From Olivibacter domesticus (lineage in GTDB: Bacteria > Bacteroidota > Bacteroidia > Sphingobacteriales > Sphingobacteriaceae), in assembly GCF_900109575.1 (NCBI RefSeq), contig NZ_FOAF01000009.1, positions 167,150-231,149 on the forward strand: 64,000 bases of DNA. Direction: 5' to 3'. The notes below the pieces were generated by a model. It was not told where the DNA came from and did not search any database. It saw nothing but the letters and a program-made list of their open reading frames with translations. Of the stretch, positions 35,369 through 44,851 are shown piece by piece. The stretch's first letter is position 1, and the number at the start of each line of letters is the position of its first letter. Made by a program: the position numbers and the translations under genes.

Positions 35369-35455
35369 TTGAAAGTGTTAGAAAAACATAAATTTGCATA
35401 ATAAATTTTAGATAAATTCAAATAGTTTCTTTTATTAGGCTAAAGAAAACAGGGA

Positions 35456-35641
35456 ATGGGAGAGAAAAAAGCATTTGCTTTACGTATTAATCAAGAAATG
35501 CTAAAAGAGCTAGAAGCATGGGCTTCTGATGAATTTAGGAGCACCAATGGTCAGATAGAATATTTACTCCATGAAGCCTTGCGTCAAAGAAAGAAAAATA
35601 TTAAAAAAACCACTGTCAAGGAGAAAAAAATGGGAGAATAA
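35456..35641 (+). CDS. Arc-type ribbon-helix-helix small protein
   Basis: 61 residues: MGEKKAFALRINQEMLKELE is the Arc-like beta-strand and first helix. EFRSTNGQIEYLLHEALRQR follows as the second helix, then a Lys-rich tail (KKNIKKTTVKEKKMGE). The pattern 'FALRI..EML..LE.WA...RSTNGQIEYLL' fits Arc-family proteins that help set DNA binding or protein partnering. Together with the preceding SPFH gene it may link a membrane scaffold to a small DNA- or protein-binding partner (inference). Confidence 0.82.
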   Translation: MGEKKAFALRINQEMLKELEAWASDEFRSTNGQIEYLLHEALRQRKKNIKKTTVKEKKMGE

Positions 35642-35698
35642 TCTAAAAAATGTAGATTTTAATTATCTTGTCTCGCAACCAAATATTTATATATCCAC

Positions 35699-36877
35699 AT
35701 GATTAACGAAGTATATATTGTCGCTGTTGCAAGAACCCCTATCGGTAGCTTCGGAGGAAACCTTTCTGGTTTTACTGCGACTGAATTAGGCAGTATCGCC
35801 GTGAAAGAAGTGGTGAGACGTGCCGGTTTGGAGTCCACTTCCATTCAGGAAGCGTATATTGGCAACGTTTTGTCAGCCAATTTAGGGCAAGCTCCAGCCA
35901 CTCAAATTGTAAAACAGGCTAAATTAGGCAACATTCCGGCAACTACTGTAAATAAAGTCTGCGCGTCGGGCATGAAAGCCATTATGCTGGCGGCTCAAAG
36001 TATTGCTTTAGGAAATAATGACATAGTAGTAGCCGGCGGAACGGAAAGCATGAGCAATGTACCCTACTACCTCGATAAGGTGCGCAATGGTTATCGATTA
36101 GGACATCAGCAAGCTATTGATGGTCTTATAAAAGATGGTCTTTGGGATGTCTATAATGATTATCATATGGGATCGGCCGCTGAATTATGTGCAACCACTT
36201 TTAATATAAGTCGTGAAGAACAGGACGACTTCGCAGTAAGTTCTTACCAAAGAGCCCAGGCTGCATTAAAAAAAGGTGCATTTAAAGAGGAAATTGTGCC
36301 GGTAGAGGTGATAGACCGTAAAGGCACCAGCACCCTTATTGAGGAAGATGAAGAGATTAATAGTGTTAAGTTTGACAAAATCCCCACGCTAAAACCCGTC
36401 TTTAAGAAGGAAGGAACCGTTACAGCGGCAAATGCTTCTACTTTAAATGACGGGGCAGCTGCATTATTATTAATGAGCAAAAATAAAGCCGAGGAATTAG
36501 GGATAAAACCACTAGCGCGTATTTTGGGTTATGCAGATGCACAGCAAGAACCTGAGTGGTTTACCACCGCTCCGGCAAAAGCAATTCCAAGAGCATTAAA
36601 AAGTGCCGGTATACATGCCAATTCAGTAGATTTTTATGAAATAAATGAGGCCTTCTCCGTCGTTTCCATAGCCAACAACCAGGCGCTCGACTTGAATCCA
36701 GAAAAGGTAAATGTTAATGGAGGAGCGGTATCCCTCGGGCACCCTTTAGGTGCTTCTGGTGCAAGAATCGTGATTACCTTACTTTCCGTGCTGCAACAAC
36801 AACAGGGAAAAATTGGTGTGGCCGGCATCTGCAATGGCGGAGGGGGTGCAAGCGCAATAGTAATTGAAAGATTATAA
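35699..36877 (+). CDS. Acetyl-CoA C-acetyltransferase (thiolase)
   Basis: Biosynthetic-type thiolase of 392 residues, condensing or cleaving acetoacetyl-CoA. The active-site nucleophile is Cys88 in [13 protein letters not shown]. His lies in [17 protein letters not shown], and the second Cys is in [11 protein letters not shown] near the C-terminus. [11 protein letters not shown] is also characteristic. The start at ATG 35699 gives [16 protein letters not shown], a standard thiolase N-terminus. No beta-oxidation or ketone-body partner gene is adjacent, so the pathway cannot be fixed. Confidence 0.94.
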   Translation: MINEVYIVAVARTPIGSFGGNLSGFTATELGSIAVKEVVRRAGLESTSIQEAYIGNVLSANLGQAPATQIVKQAKLGNIPATTVNKVCASGMKAIMLAAQSIALGNNDIVVAGGTESMSNVPYYLDKVRNGYRLGHQQAIDGLIKDGLWDVYNDYHMGSAAELCATTFNISREEQDDFAVSSYQRAQAALKKGAFKEEIVPVEVIDRKGTSTLIEEDEEINSVKFDKIPTLKPVFKKEGTVTAANASTLNDGAAALLLMSKNKAEELGIKPLARILGYADAQQEPEWFTTAPAKAIPRALKSAGIHANSVDFYEINEAFSVVSIANNQALDLNPEKVNVNGGAVSLGHPLGASGARIVITLLSVLQQQQGKIGVAGICNGGGGASAIVIERL

Positions 36878-36951
36878 GACCTATTTTGAAATATTATATA
36901 AACTAGTATTGCAATGCGGCTAATTAATCTTTGCACTAATTCATTTTATCG

Positions 36952-37803
36952 ATGAGGAAAAGCTGTATCATCTTATTGTATATTGCATCCTGTACCTGCA
37001 ATATGCTCCCTTCTAGCGCTCAAACGCGCAATAATAAAGTTTTGCTAACAGATAGCTTGATCAAGTTGGGTTTTACGATGTACAACGAGGTCAATGAAGC
37101 CGAACGTTTACAGGCAAATTATTCTTTTATCAAGACATTGGTAGCGTTATTAAAAACGCCCTACTCATTCAACATGAAGCTAGATACATTGAAAATGATC
37201 TCCATACAGCAGCCGTCTGATAATTTATTTAAAATATTTTCGTGGCATATAAAACTAGATGACGGTTCATTTAGATACTATGGTACAATTCAAGTAAATA
37301 CAAAAGACGGACAGCTAAAATTGAACCCAATAGTTGATCAATCTCCTAACATAAAAGATCCAGATCATGAAATTCTTAATGATGGCCAATGGTATGGTTG
37401 CCAATATTATGATATCATTCCATTTAAAAACATTAAAAACCAATACCTATTATTGGGATGGAAAGGTACGAATCCCGACATCACACAGAAAATAATTGAC
37501 GTACTACAACTGTCGGATAACGGTGTTACCTTTGGTAAAGCAATATTTACCGGAAAAGGAATAGATAGTAGCAGAAGCCGGATGATCTACCGATTTAATG
37601 CGCGAACAAGTATGCTATTGAAGCATGAAAAAACCAACAACAACGTGATAATGGATCATCTGGCTCCGAGTGATCCTAAATTAAAGGGAGAATTTAAATA
37701 TTACGGACCAGATATGAGTTATGACGCCTGGCAAATAAAAGACGGCCAATTAATTCTTGTAGAAGACTTGCCGCTTAAAAATGACCCTAATCCATCAAGA
37801 TAA
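36952..37803 (+). CDS. Exported hypothetical protein
   Basis: Not recognised. 283 residues, with an N-terminal hydrophobic leader (MRKSCIILLYIASCTCNMLP then SSAQ) suggesting export; cleavage after SAQ fits other exported proteins here. The body has mixed strand/helix character, with conserved-looking blocks FKIFSWHIKLDDGSFRYYGT, YYDIIPFKNIKNQYLLLGW and FKYYGPDMSYDAWQIKDGQL. No catalytic motif is evident. It follows the thiolase by 74 bases. Probably a periplasmic protein of the Bacteroidota core-accessory set; function unknown. Confidence 0.8.
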   Translation: MRKSCIILLYIASCTCNMLPSSAQTRNNKVLLTDSLIKLGFTMYNEVNEAERLQANYSFIKTLVALLKTPYSFNMKLDTLKMISIQQPSDNLFKIFSWHIKLDDGSFRYYGTIQVNTKDGQLKLNPIVDQSPNIKDPDHEILNDGQWYGCQYYDIIPFKNIKNQYLLLGWKGTNPDITQKIIDVLQLSDNGVTFGKAIFTGKGIDSSRSRMIYRFNARTSMLLKHEKTNNNVIMDHLAPSDPKLKGEFKYYGPDMSYDAWQIKDGQLILVEDLPLKNDPNPSR

Positions 37804-38057
37804 TCCAGTTCTTCTATAGATCATTACCCATAAAACCTAAATAAGCATTATGAAATTTCGAATTTTCCCAACAAACCTATTACAATTCTATAATTTATAT
37901 CTATAATTAGTAATTTCGGCGCCATGTTTTTGAACCGGTCTGAATTAAGTATAAGGACCTTTAGCAAGCAGCAGTTTTATAAAAATGCACGACTATACAA
38001 ACAGATAATAGTTAGCATACAGAAGCATTACTGCTTTTAAAATGTAAATTTATTCGA

Positions 38058-40235
38058 ATGAAAAAATCTTTAGCAATCCTAATGCTAATGGGAAGTACAT
38101 CCTTTGCCCAGACACCAAAAAAAATCACCTTAGAAGATATTTTTCAAAAAGGTACATTTGACACTAAAACAGTAACTGGCTTACGCTCCTTAAACGATGG
38201 TAAAACTTATGTATCAATAGAAACGAATCCTGAAACTCATTTAAAATATGTAGCGCGAAATAATTACAGCGATGGAAAAACTATCGGCGCTATCTTTTCC
38301 GAGAAAGATTTGTTCTACAAAGGCAGAAAACTACCTGTCAGCACAAACTTCAATAAAGATGAGCGTAAAGTCATCATTGCAGATGAAGAAGAGGCAATAT
38401 ATAGACGTTCTTCTAAGGCAAACTATTATGTTTTTGATATCGCAACCAAGAAAATCACTGAGGTTTCCCCAAACGGAAAACAATTATTTGCCACTATCTC
38501 ACCGGATGGAAATAAAGTGGCTTTTGTAAGAGATAATAATCTCTATATAAAAGATCTGAACACAGAAGTAGAAGAAAAAATCACACAAGATGGTGAAAAG
38601 AATAATATTATCAACGGGGGTACCGACTGGGTATATGAAGAAGAATTTTCATTTGCCAAAGCTTTTTTTTGGAGTCCGGACAGCAAATCCATCGCTTATT
38701 ATAAATTCAATGAAACTAACGTTCCGGTTTATTCAATGACTATTTATGAGAAGCTCTACCCAACAGAATATCAGTACAAATATCCTAAACCTGGCGAGAA
38801 AAACGCTATTGTAAGTATACATCTATACGATACACAGCAGAAACAGACAAAAACAGTTGACATAGGCGAAGAGAAAGACCAGTATATCCCTCGTATAAAA
38901 TGGACGCAGGATCCAAATATACTTTGTGTTTTCCGAATGAATCGTCATCAAAACAAGCTAGAATATCTTTTTGCTGATGCTAAAACCGGAAATACTAAAG
39001 TTATACTAACAGAGGAAAACAAGTATTATATTAACATTAATGACGATTTAACTTTCTTACAAAACGGTAAGCAATTTATTCATACCAGTGAGTTGGACGG
39101 CTTTAATCACCTTTATTTATACGATATATCAGGCAAGATGATTCGTCAGATCACAAAAGGCAACTGGGAAATAACGAAGCTTTATGGTGTTAATGAAGAG
39201 AGTAGCACGCTGTACTATCAAAGTACAGAAAGCTCTCCCTTGCAAAGGGATATATACGCAGTCCAAATTAATGGAAAAAATAAAAGAAAATTAAGCCATC
39301 AGCCAGGAACAAATAACGCCACCTTCAGCACTGATTTTAGCTATTATATACTAAATCATTCGAGTGCTAAAAGCCCTGCATATATTACATTACATGACAG
39401 GAAGGGTAAATTAGTACGCATCTTAGAAGATAATAACCAAGCAAAAACGATCGCTCAGGAATATGGCATCAAAGGATCCGAGTTTTTTCAATTCACTACG
39501 TCTTCTGGTATTGAACTAAATGGCTATATGGTAAAACCAGTTGATTTCGATCCTACAAAAAAATACCCGGTACTTATGTATGTTTATGGAGGGCCTGGCA
39601 GTCAGAATGTTGCCGACTCGTGGAGTGGATCTAGGAGTCTCTGGTTTAGTTATTTAGCGCAACAGGGATATATCGTAGCTTGCGTAGACAATAGAGGGAC
39701 GGGATTTCGGGGACAAGCATTTCAAAAGTGCACCTATTTAAATCTAGGAAAACTGGAAACGGAAGATCAAATTGAAGGCGCCAAATGGCTCGCGAAACAG
39801 TCTTTCATCGATCCAGACCGTATCGGCATATGGGGATGGAGCTATGGAGGATACATGTCTTCTCTCTGTATTACAAAGGGTGCAGATATCTTTAAGTTAG
39901 CAATAGCGGTTGCCCCTGTTACAACTTGGAGGTATTATGATAGTATTTATACAGAACGGTATTTAAGAACACCACAAGAAAATGCTGAAGGATATGACCA
40001 AAATTCTCCTATAAACTTTGCTGATCGCTTAAAAGGCAAATTTTTACTCATTCATGGAACGGGCGATGATAATGTGCATTTCCAGAATAGCATCATGTTT
40101 TCAGAAGCACTGATCCAAGCTAACAAACCCTTCGAGCAGGCCTATTATCCTAATAAAAATCATGGAATCTATGGAGGAAATACAAGTTTGCATTTATATA
40201 ATAAGATGACAGCATTTGTATTGGAAAATTTATAA
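38058..40235 (+). CDS. S9 family dipeptidyl peptidase IV-like serine peptidase
   Basis: Exported 725-residue peptidase that removes N-terminal dipeptides, typically after Pro or Ala. A signal peptide (about 1-18, ending SFAQ) and an eight-bladed-propeller-type N-terminal domain (about 40-470, including EEEFSFAKAFFWSPDSKSIA with the EE motif that binds the substrate amino terminus) come first. The alpha/beta-hydrolase domain has nucleophile Ser595 in GWSYGGYMS, Asp in HGTGDDNVHFQNS and His in YPNKNHGIYGG. Two POT peptide transporters follow, making a coherent peptide-use cluster. Confidence 0.94.
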   Translation: MKKSLAILMLMGSTSFAQTPKKITLEDIFQKGTFDTKTVTGLRSLNDGKTYVSIETNPETHLKYVARNNYSDGKTIGAIFSEKDLFYKGRKLPVSTNFNKDERKVIIADEEEAIYRRSSKANYYVFDIATKKITEVSPNGKQLFATISPDGNKVAFVRDNNLYIKDLNTEVEEKITQDGEKNNIINGGTDWVYEEEFSFAKAFFWSPDSKSIAYYKFNETNVPVYSMTIYEKLYPTEYQYKYPKPGEKNAIVSIHLYDTQQKQTKTVDIGEEKDQYIPRIKWTQDPNILCVFRMNRHQNKLEYLFADAKTGNTKVILTEENKYYININDDLTFLQNGKQFIHTSELDGFNHLYLYDISGKMIRQITKGNWEITKLYGVNEESSTLYYQSTESSPLQRDIYAVQINGKNKRKLSHQPGTNNATFSTDFSYYILNHSSAKSPAYITLHDRKGKLVRILEDNNQAKTIAQEYGIKGSEFFQFTTSSGIELNGYMVKPVDFDPTKKYPVLMYVYGGPGSQNVADSWSGSRSLWFSYLAQQGYIVACVDNRGTGFRGQAFQKCTYLNLGKLETEDQIEGAKWLAKQSFIDPDRIGIWGWSYGGYMSSLCITKGADIFKLAIAVAPVTTWRYYDSIYTERYLRTPQENAEGYDQNSPINFADRLKGKFLLIHGTGDDNVHFQNSIMFSEALIQANKPFEQAYYPNKNHGIYGGNTSLHLYNKMTAFVLENL

Positions 40236-40300
40236 ACATTTAATTAATGGTCGTATGATAGCATATTATTCTGTTATTTTGCTTATTAACAGTGAAAAAT

Positions 40301-40330
40301 TTGCTATACTGCGGTTGTCTAACTATCTTG
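40301..40330 (+). promoter_or_regulatory. Candidate promoter of the POT pair
   Basis: TTG (40301-40303), 20 bases, TATCTTG (40324-40330), one base short of the TAnnTTTG consensus. Located 44 bases before the first POT gene. Confidence 0.45.
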
Positions 40331-40373
40331 CGACCAATCGTTAACAGTATTTAGAAACTAAACCGAGCTATAA

Positions 40374-42011
40374 ATGCCCATAAATAAACCCAAGCATCCT
40401 AAAGGGTTACCAATTTTATTCCTTACCGAAATGTGGGAAAGATTTGGTTATTACCTATTATTGGGCATATTATTACTTTACTTAAAGGACCCTAAAGGCG
40501 GTTTTGGTTATGAAAATAAAGAAGCTTCTGATATCGTTGGAACTTACTTAGGCTTGGTATACCTCACCCCCTTTGTGGGTGGTTTATTGGCAGATAAAAT
40601 ATTGGGATATAGAAGGTCCATTATTCTGGGTGGTCTATTAATGTCTGCCGGATATTTCTGCCTAGCAGTTCCTAATTCAGAGATGTTCTGGATTGCCGTA
40701 TTACTGCTAGTTATAGGTAATGGTTTTTTCAAGCCAAATATTTCTACCCTATTAGGAAATTTATATAATAACGAAACCAATAAGTCTTTAAAGGATGATG
40801 GCTACAACATTTTTTACATGAGTATAAACGTTGGTGCTTTTATTTGTAATTTTGTAGCAGCTTATATGCGTAACGCGTATGGGTGGGGCTACGCTTTTGC
40901 TGCTGCCGGTATTGGTATGCTAATTGGCGTATTATTCTTCATTGGGGGCAACAAACATATCAAGGCTGCTGACATCATGAAACCTGCAAAACCTGAAGAT
41001 ATGTCGATAAGTAAAGTATTATGGATTGTCATTATTCCAATGCTTATTTTCGGTGTTATAGGGTGGCTGATCCCCGGAAACATTTTTGGCTCTGACTCTA
41101 CAGATGCTTTTATAATAGCATGTATTCCTGTTATAGGATTTTATATCAACCTCTTAATCAAGTCAAATAAAGATGATAAATCGAGAATTGCAGCGCTCCT
41201 TTCTATTTTTGCTGTAGTAATTGTTTTCTGGGCAGTTTTTAAACAAAATGCGTCGGCACTAACGAATTATGCTGAAACCTATACCGACCGTCAAATTTCA
41301 GCTGAAACAGCAACTTATTTAAAACCATTTGGTATGGTTCAGGAAATTTCTATACAGCCAGATACTTTTCCAAAATACGATGCTTACTTTCGTCCCGTCA
41401 AAAACGTTCAAGGAGAAATTGAAACGGTAATATCGCCAAATCCATACTTTCAAAACCTTGATAAAAATAACTGGCCAAAAGAAAACCAACCAATCCAATT
41501 AATATCCACCGAAATATTTCAATCAATTAATCCTTTTTTCATTGTACTTCTTACCCCTCTGGTAATTTCATTGTTCTCTCTTTTAAGAAGGCGAAAAAGA
41601 GAACCATCAACACCAGCCAAAATTGCTTGGGGCCTATTGATCACAGGTATTTCAACAGCTATAATGGCATTTGCGATTTATAGTACAGACATCACACAAG
41701 ATAAATCTTCGGCCTGGTGGCTCATTGGGTCATATGCCGTTGTTACAATAGGTGAATTATTCTTATCGCCTATAGGCTTATCACTGGTTTCAAAAGTAGC
41801 ACCAGCCAGATTAACTTCACTTTTAATGGGAGGTTGGTTCCTTGCAACGGCCATTGGTAACAAACTTTCCGGTGTACTTTCGTCTCTTTGGGACAACTAC
41901 GACCACAAAGCAAATTTCTTTTGGGTAAACTTCACCGCATGTTTAATTGCGTCACTAATCATCTTTGCAATGATTAAATGGCTACGAAGCATTATTCAAC
42001 AACACACATAA
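40374..42011 (+). CDS. POT family peptide:H+ symporter, first copy
   Basis: Proton-coupled oligopeptide transporter of the MFS, 545 residues with 12-14 membrane helices. The helix-1 motif TEMWERFGYY contains the ExxERF proton-coupling signature. VIGNGFFKPNISTLLG is the PTR2 signature, and FLSPIGLSLVSKVAP lies in the second half. A larger extracytoplasmic loop (about 305-375, with DTFPKYDAYFRPVKNVQGEI) is longer than in the second copy. It imports di/tripeptides. The second POT gene starts 25 bases after its stop. Confidence 0.93.
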   Translation: MPINKPKHPKGLPILFLTEMWERFGYYLLLGILLLYLKDPKGGFGYENKEASDIVGTYLGLVYLTPFVGGLLADKILGYRRSIILGGLLMSAGYFCLAVPNSEMFWIAVLLLVIGNGFFKPNISTLLGNLYNNETNKSLKDDGYNIFYMSINVGAFICNFVAAYMRNAYGWGYAFAAAGIGMLIGVLFFIGGNKHIKAADIMKPAKPEDMSISKVLWIVIIPMLIFGVIGWLIPGNIFGSDSTDAFIIACIPVIGFYINLLIKSNKDDKSRIAALLSIFAVVIVFWAVFKQNASALTNYAETYTDRQISAETATYLKPFGMVQEISIQPDTFPKYDAYFRPVKNVQGEIETVISPNPYFQNLDKNNWPKENQPIQLISTEIFQSINPFFIVLLTPLVISLFSLLRRRKREPSTPAKIAWGLLITGISTAIMAFAIYSTDITQDKSSAWWLIGSYAVVTIGELFLSPIGLSLVSKVAPARLTSLLMGGWFLATAIGNKLSGVLSSLWDNYDHKANFFWVNFTACLIASLIIFAMIKWLRSIIQQHT

Positions 42012-42035
42012 AAACAAATAAAAAATAGATTTACA

Positions 42036-43748
42036 ATGAGTGAACCACAAATCTTAAATCAAGAACCACAAAATGTACAAAAGGGACATCCAAAGGGTTT
42101 GTATGTACTGTTTACCACTGAGATGTGGGAACGGTTCAACTTTTATGGAATGCGTGCCCTGCTTACGCTTTTTCTAGTCAATGCACTTGCATTTTCTGAT
42201 AAGGACGCCTCTATAGTCTATGGAGGATTTTTAGGACTAAGCTATTTAACGCCTATGCTTGGTGGGTATATTGCTGATCGTTACCTGGGGAACAGGAACT
42301 GTATCATTTTAGGCGGTTTAGTGATGGGCGTAGGTCAGCTCTTTCTATTTTTTAGCGGTTATATTTATACATCCAATATCGACATTGCCAAGCTGGCTAT
42401 GTGGACGGCCTTGGCCACTATTATTATTGGTAATGGTTTCTTCAAGCCCAATATTTCATCAATGGTAGGGCAACTATATAATAAAGGAGACAGCAGATTA
42501 GATTCTGCTTTTACCATTTTTTATATGGGAATAAATGTAGGTGCATTTTTAGGAATGTCTGTTTGCCCATTCCTTGGAGATGTTAAGGTTGGGGATATTA
42601 GGGTAGTAGAAGCTTTCAAATGGGGCTTTTTAGCTGCAGGCATGGCAATGTTTTTGGGGACCGTGTTATTCATTTTCCTTAAAAACAAATATGTTATATC
42701 TCCAAAAGGTGAGCCTGTAGGGGCAAAACCAGAATTTAGTGCCACCGAACAAAGGGATGCAACCGGTGAAGCTGAAAAGGCCAATTTCACTAAGGGCTCA
42801 ATGGTAGCTGCTGTTGTACTTTTAGGGATATTGTATGTTGTTTTTCATTTTCTTTCACTGGACCCAAATCCGATAAAAAGTTGGGTTTATCCATTCATTT
42901 ACGCTTCTGCCCTAAGTCTTGCATTCTTAATTTTGACGGATAAATCCATCACAAAAGTGGAACGTGATCGTATTGTCGTTATGTACATCATTGCCTTCTT
43001 CGTCATCTTTTTCTGGTCGGCCTTTGAACAAGCCGGATCATCACTCACATTCGTAGCCGATAAGCAAACCGACCTTAACTTTTTAGGCTTTCAACTTCCA
43101 CCAAGTTTTATTCAGAACGCCAACTCCATTTTTATTGTAGTATTTGCTTTGCCTTTTAGTTGGCTATGGCTTAAACTTCAGAAAAGAAATCTCGAACCAA
43201 TATCTCCAGTAAAACAAGCAATAGGATTACTGCTGTTAGCGGTTGGCTATTATATCATTGCCGTACAGATAGCAAAAATTGGCACAACAGGAAAATTAGC
43301 CGTGCACTGGCTTTTTATTATGTATCTGTTTCACACGCTAGGCGAGTTATGCTTGTCACCTATAGGTCTTTCATTAGTTTCTAAATTAGCGCCAAAACGG
43401 TTCTCTTCTCTTTTAATGGGCGTTTGGTTTATAGGAAATGCTGCTGGCTATGCATTAGCCGGAACACTTGGAGCCTTAATCCCTCCTACTGGAGATAAAT
43501 TCGAATTTGCTGCATCAAAAGGCATTGACCTGCAAGCTGTTCTAGACGGCACCATCAAACCTACTACAGAGCAAATAGCTATACTGGCACAAGAAAAAAT
43601 TGATACCATATATCCTACATTCGTTGGATTTACTATTCACAATTTATATGAATTCTTTATGGTATTCGTAACCTTATCCGGAACAGCAGCTATTGTCTTA
43701 TTTTTAATTTCCGGTATCCTTAAAAAAATGATGCACGGAGTTCGATAA
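42036..43748 (+). CDS. POT family peptide:H+ symporter, second copy
   Basis: Paralogue of the preceding transporter, 570 residues. It has GHPKGLYVLFTTEMWERFNF (ExxERF), TIIIGNGFFKPNISSMVGQL, FFWSAFEQAGSSLTFVA and LCLSPIGLSLVSKLAPKRF. A soluble loop (about 220-250) is rich in Glu/Lys. The two copies differ in the loop regions, suggesting a difference in peptide preference (inference). A stem-loop 28 bases after its stop probably ends the unit. Confidence 0.93.
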   Translation: MSEPQILNQEPQNVQKGHPKGLYVLFTTEMWERFNFYGMRALLTLFLVNALAFSDKDASIVYGGFLGLSYLTPMLGGYIADRYLGNRNCIILGGLVMGVGQLFLFFSGYIYTSNIDIAKLAMWTALATIIIGNGFFKPNISSMVGQLYNKGDSRLDSAFTIFYMGINVGAFLGMSVCPFLGDVKVGDIRVVEAFKWGFLAAGMAMFLGTVLFIFLKNKYVISPKGEPVGAKPEFSATEQRDATGEAEKANFTKGSMVAAVVLLGILYVVFHFLSLDPNPIKSWVYPFIYASALSLAFLILTDKSITKVERDRIVVMYIIAFFVIFFWSAFEQAGSSLTFVADKQTDLNFLGFQLPPSFIQNANSIFIVVFALPFSWLWLKLQKRNLEPISPVKQAIGLLLLAVGYYIIAVQIAKIGTTGKLAVHWLFIMYLFHTLGELCLSPIGLSLVSKLAPKRFSSLLMGVWFIGNAAGYALAGTLGALIPPTGDKFEFAASKGIDLQAVLDGTIKPTTEQIAILAQEKIDTIYPTFVGFTIHNLYEFFMVFVTLSGTAAIVLFLISGILKKMMHGVR

Positions 43749-43775
43749 TTAGCAGTTTTTTACGTGAAATAGAAT

Positions 43776-43815
43776 AAGATATAAGAGAAGCTGGATTCAA
43801 CTTCTCCTATATCTT
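43776..43815 (+). terminator. Stem-loop after the second POT gene
   Basis: AAGATATAAGAGAAG (43776-43790) pairs with CTTCTCCTATATCTT (43801-43815) with one mismatch and a 10-base loop, followed by TTGTTG. The T-run is weak. Confidence 0.6.
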
Positions 43816-44000
43816 GTTGTTTATCAATAGCCTATCCAAGTTGCGTTACCCTCACCTGTATTATCCCGATAGGCATGCGCAAAGGTGCCTTACCAGGTTT
43901 GTTATTGAATTTCTGAACTCATAAAGAATAATCGGATTCAGATTAATAAGTAAAAAAATAATTACTTTCGTATTTTAAATTATTTACGTAAATAGCAATC

Positions 44001-44729
44001 GTGTCAGATAGTATCGTCATTATTCCCACTTACAATGAAAAAGAAAATATCGAAAAGATAATCCGTAAGGTATTCTCTCTTTCTTTCCCGTATCACATCC
44101 TGATCATTGATGATGGTTCTCCCGATGACACCGGTGCTATTGTAAAGTCGTTACAAAGTGAATTTGATGGTCAACTGTACCTAGAAGAACGAACGGGTAA
44201 ATTGGGATTGGGTACTGCCTATATTCACGGTTTTAAATGGTGCCTTGAAAAAAATTATGCATATATTTTCGAAATGGATGCCGATTTTTCCCACAATCCC
44301 AAAGATTTAATAAAATTGAGACAAGCCTGTGTGGACGGTGCCGATCTAGCAATTGGTTCCCGTTACATTAAAGGGGTCAATGTAGTTAATTGGCCTATGA
44401 AAAGAGTACTAATATCATACTTTGCCTCCGGCTATGTTCGTTTGATTACAGGTACTGAGATAAGGGATGCCACCGCCGGGTTTATATGTTATAAGCGAGA
44501 AGTACTTAAAACCATTCCTTTAAATAAAATTAAATTCGTTGGATATGCCTTCCAGATAGAAATGAAATTTACGGCGGTTAAATACGGCTTCAAAGTAGTT
44601 GAAGTTCCCATAATATTTACCGATAGAACGGAGGGGACTTCTAAAATGAGTACCAAAATTTTTAGAGAAGCTTTTTTTGGTGTTATTCAAATGAAGATCA
44701 GTAGCTGGTTTAGGCAGTACAATAAGTAA
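44001..44729 (+). CDS. Polyprenol-phosphate mannose synthase-like GT2
   Basis: Soluble GT-A glycosyltransferase of 242 residues, dolichyl-phosphate-mannose synthase class (transfers a sugar from a nucleotide donor to polyprenyl phosphate). Motifs: SIVIIPTYNEKENIEKIIRK, LIIDDGSPDDTG, IFEMDADFSHNP (DxD), GSRYIKGVNVVNWP and IIFTDRTEGTSKMS. There is no membrane helix, unlike the fused Dpm forms. The start is GTG at 44001, immediately before SDSIVII. The lipid-linked sugar probably feeds envelope glycans or protein glycosylation. Confidence 0.9.
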   Translation: MSDSIVIIPTYNEKENIEKIIRKVFSLSFPYHILIIDDGSPDDTGAIVKSLQSEFDGQLYLEERTGKLGLGTAYIHGFKWCLEKNYAYIFEMDADFSHNPKDLIKLRQACVDGADLAIGSRYIKGVNVVNWPMKRVLISYFASGYVRLITGTEIRDATAGFICYKREVLKTIPLNKIKFVGYAFQIEMKFTAVKYGFKVVEVPIIFTDRTEGTSKMSTKIFREAFFGVIQMKISSWFRQYNK

Positions 44730-44794
44730 ACCCAATTTTTTTAGTATTTTTGCTTTTATAGACATAAGTAGAAAGGCACACCGACTCAAACAGT

Positions 44795-44851
44795 CTTGAT
44801 ACTTGATACTAATGTCTTGATACTTGACACGAATAGTCTTGATACTTCAAC
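44795..44851. repeat. Heptanucleotide array ending at the ruvB ATG
   Basis: Seven 7-base units and one 8-base unit: CTTGATA, CTTGATA, CTAATGT, CTTGATA, CTTGACA, CGAATAGT (8), CTTGATA, CTTCAAC, followed at once by ATG 44852. Same unit family as at 2233. A TATTTTTG -7-like box at 44745 would place the array inside the ruvB leader. Confidence 0.88.

Noticed and set aside
37924..38040. 38-codon ORF upstream of the S9 peptidase
   Set aside because: Too short, no family resemblance and no support other than being open.
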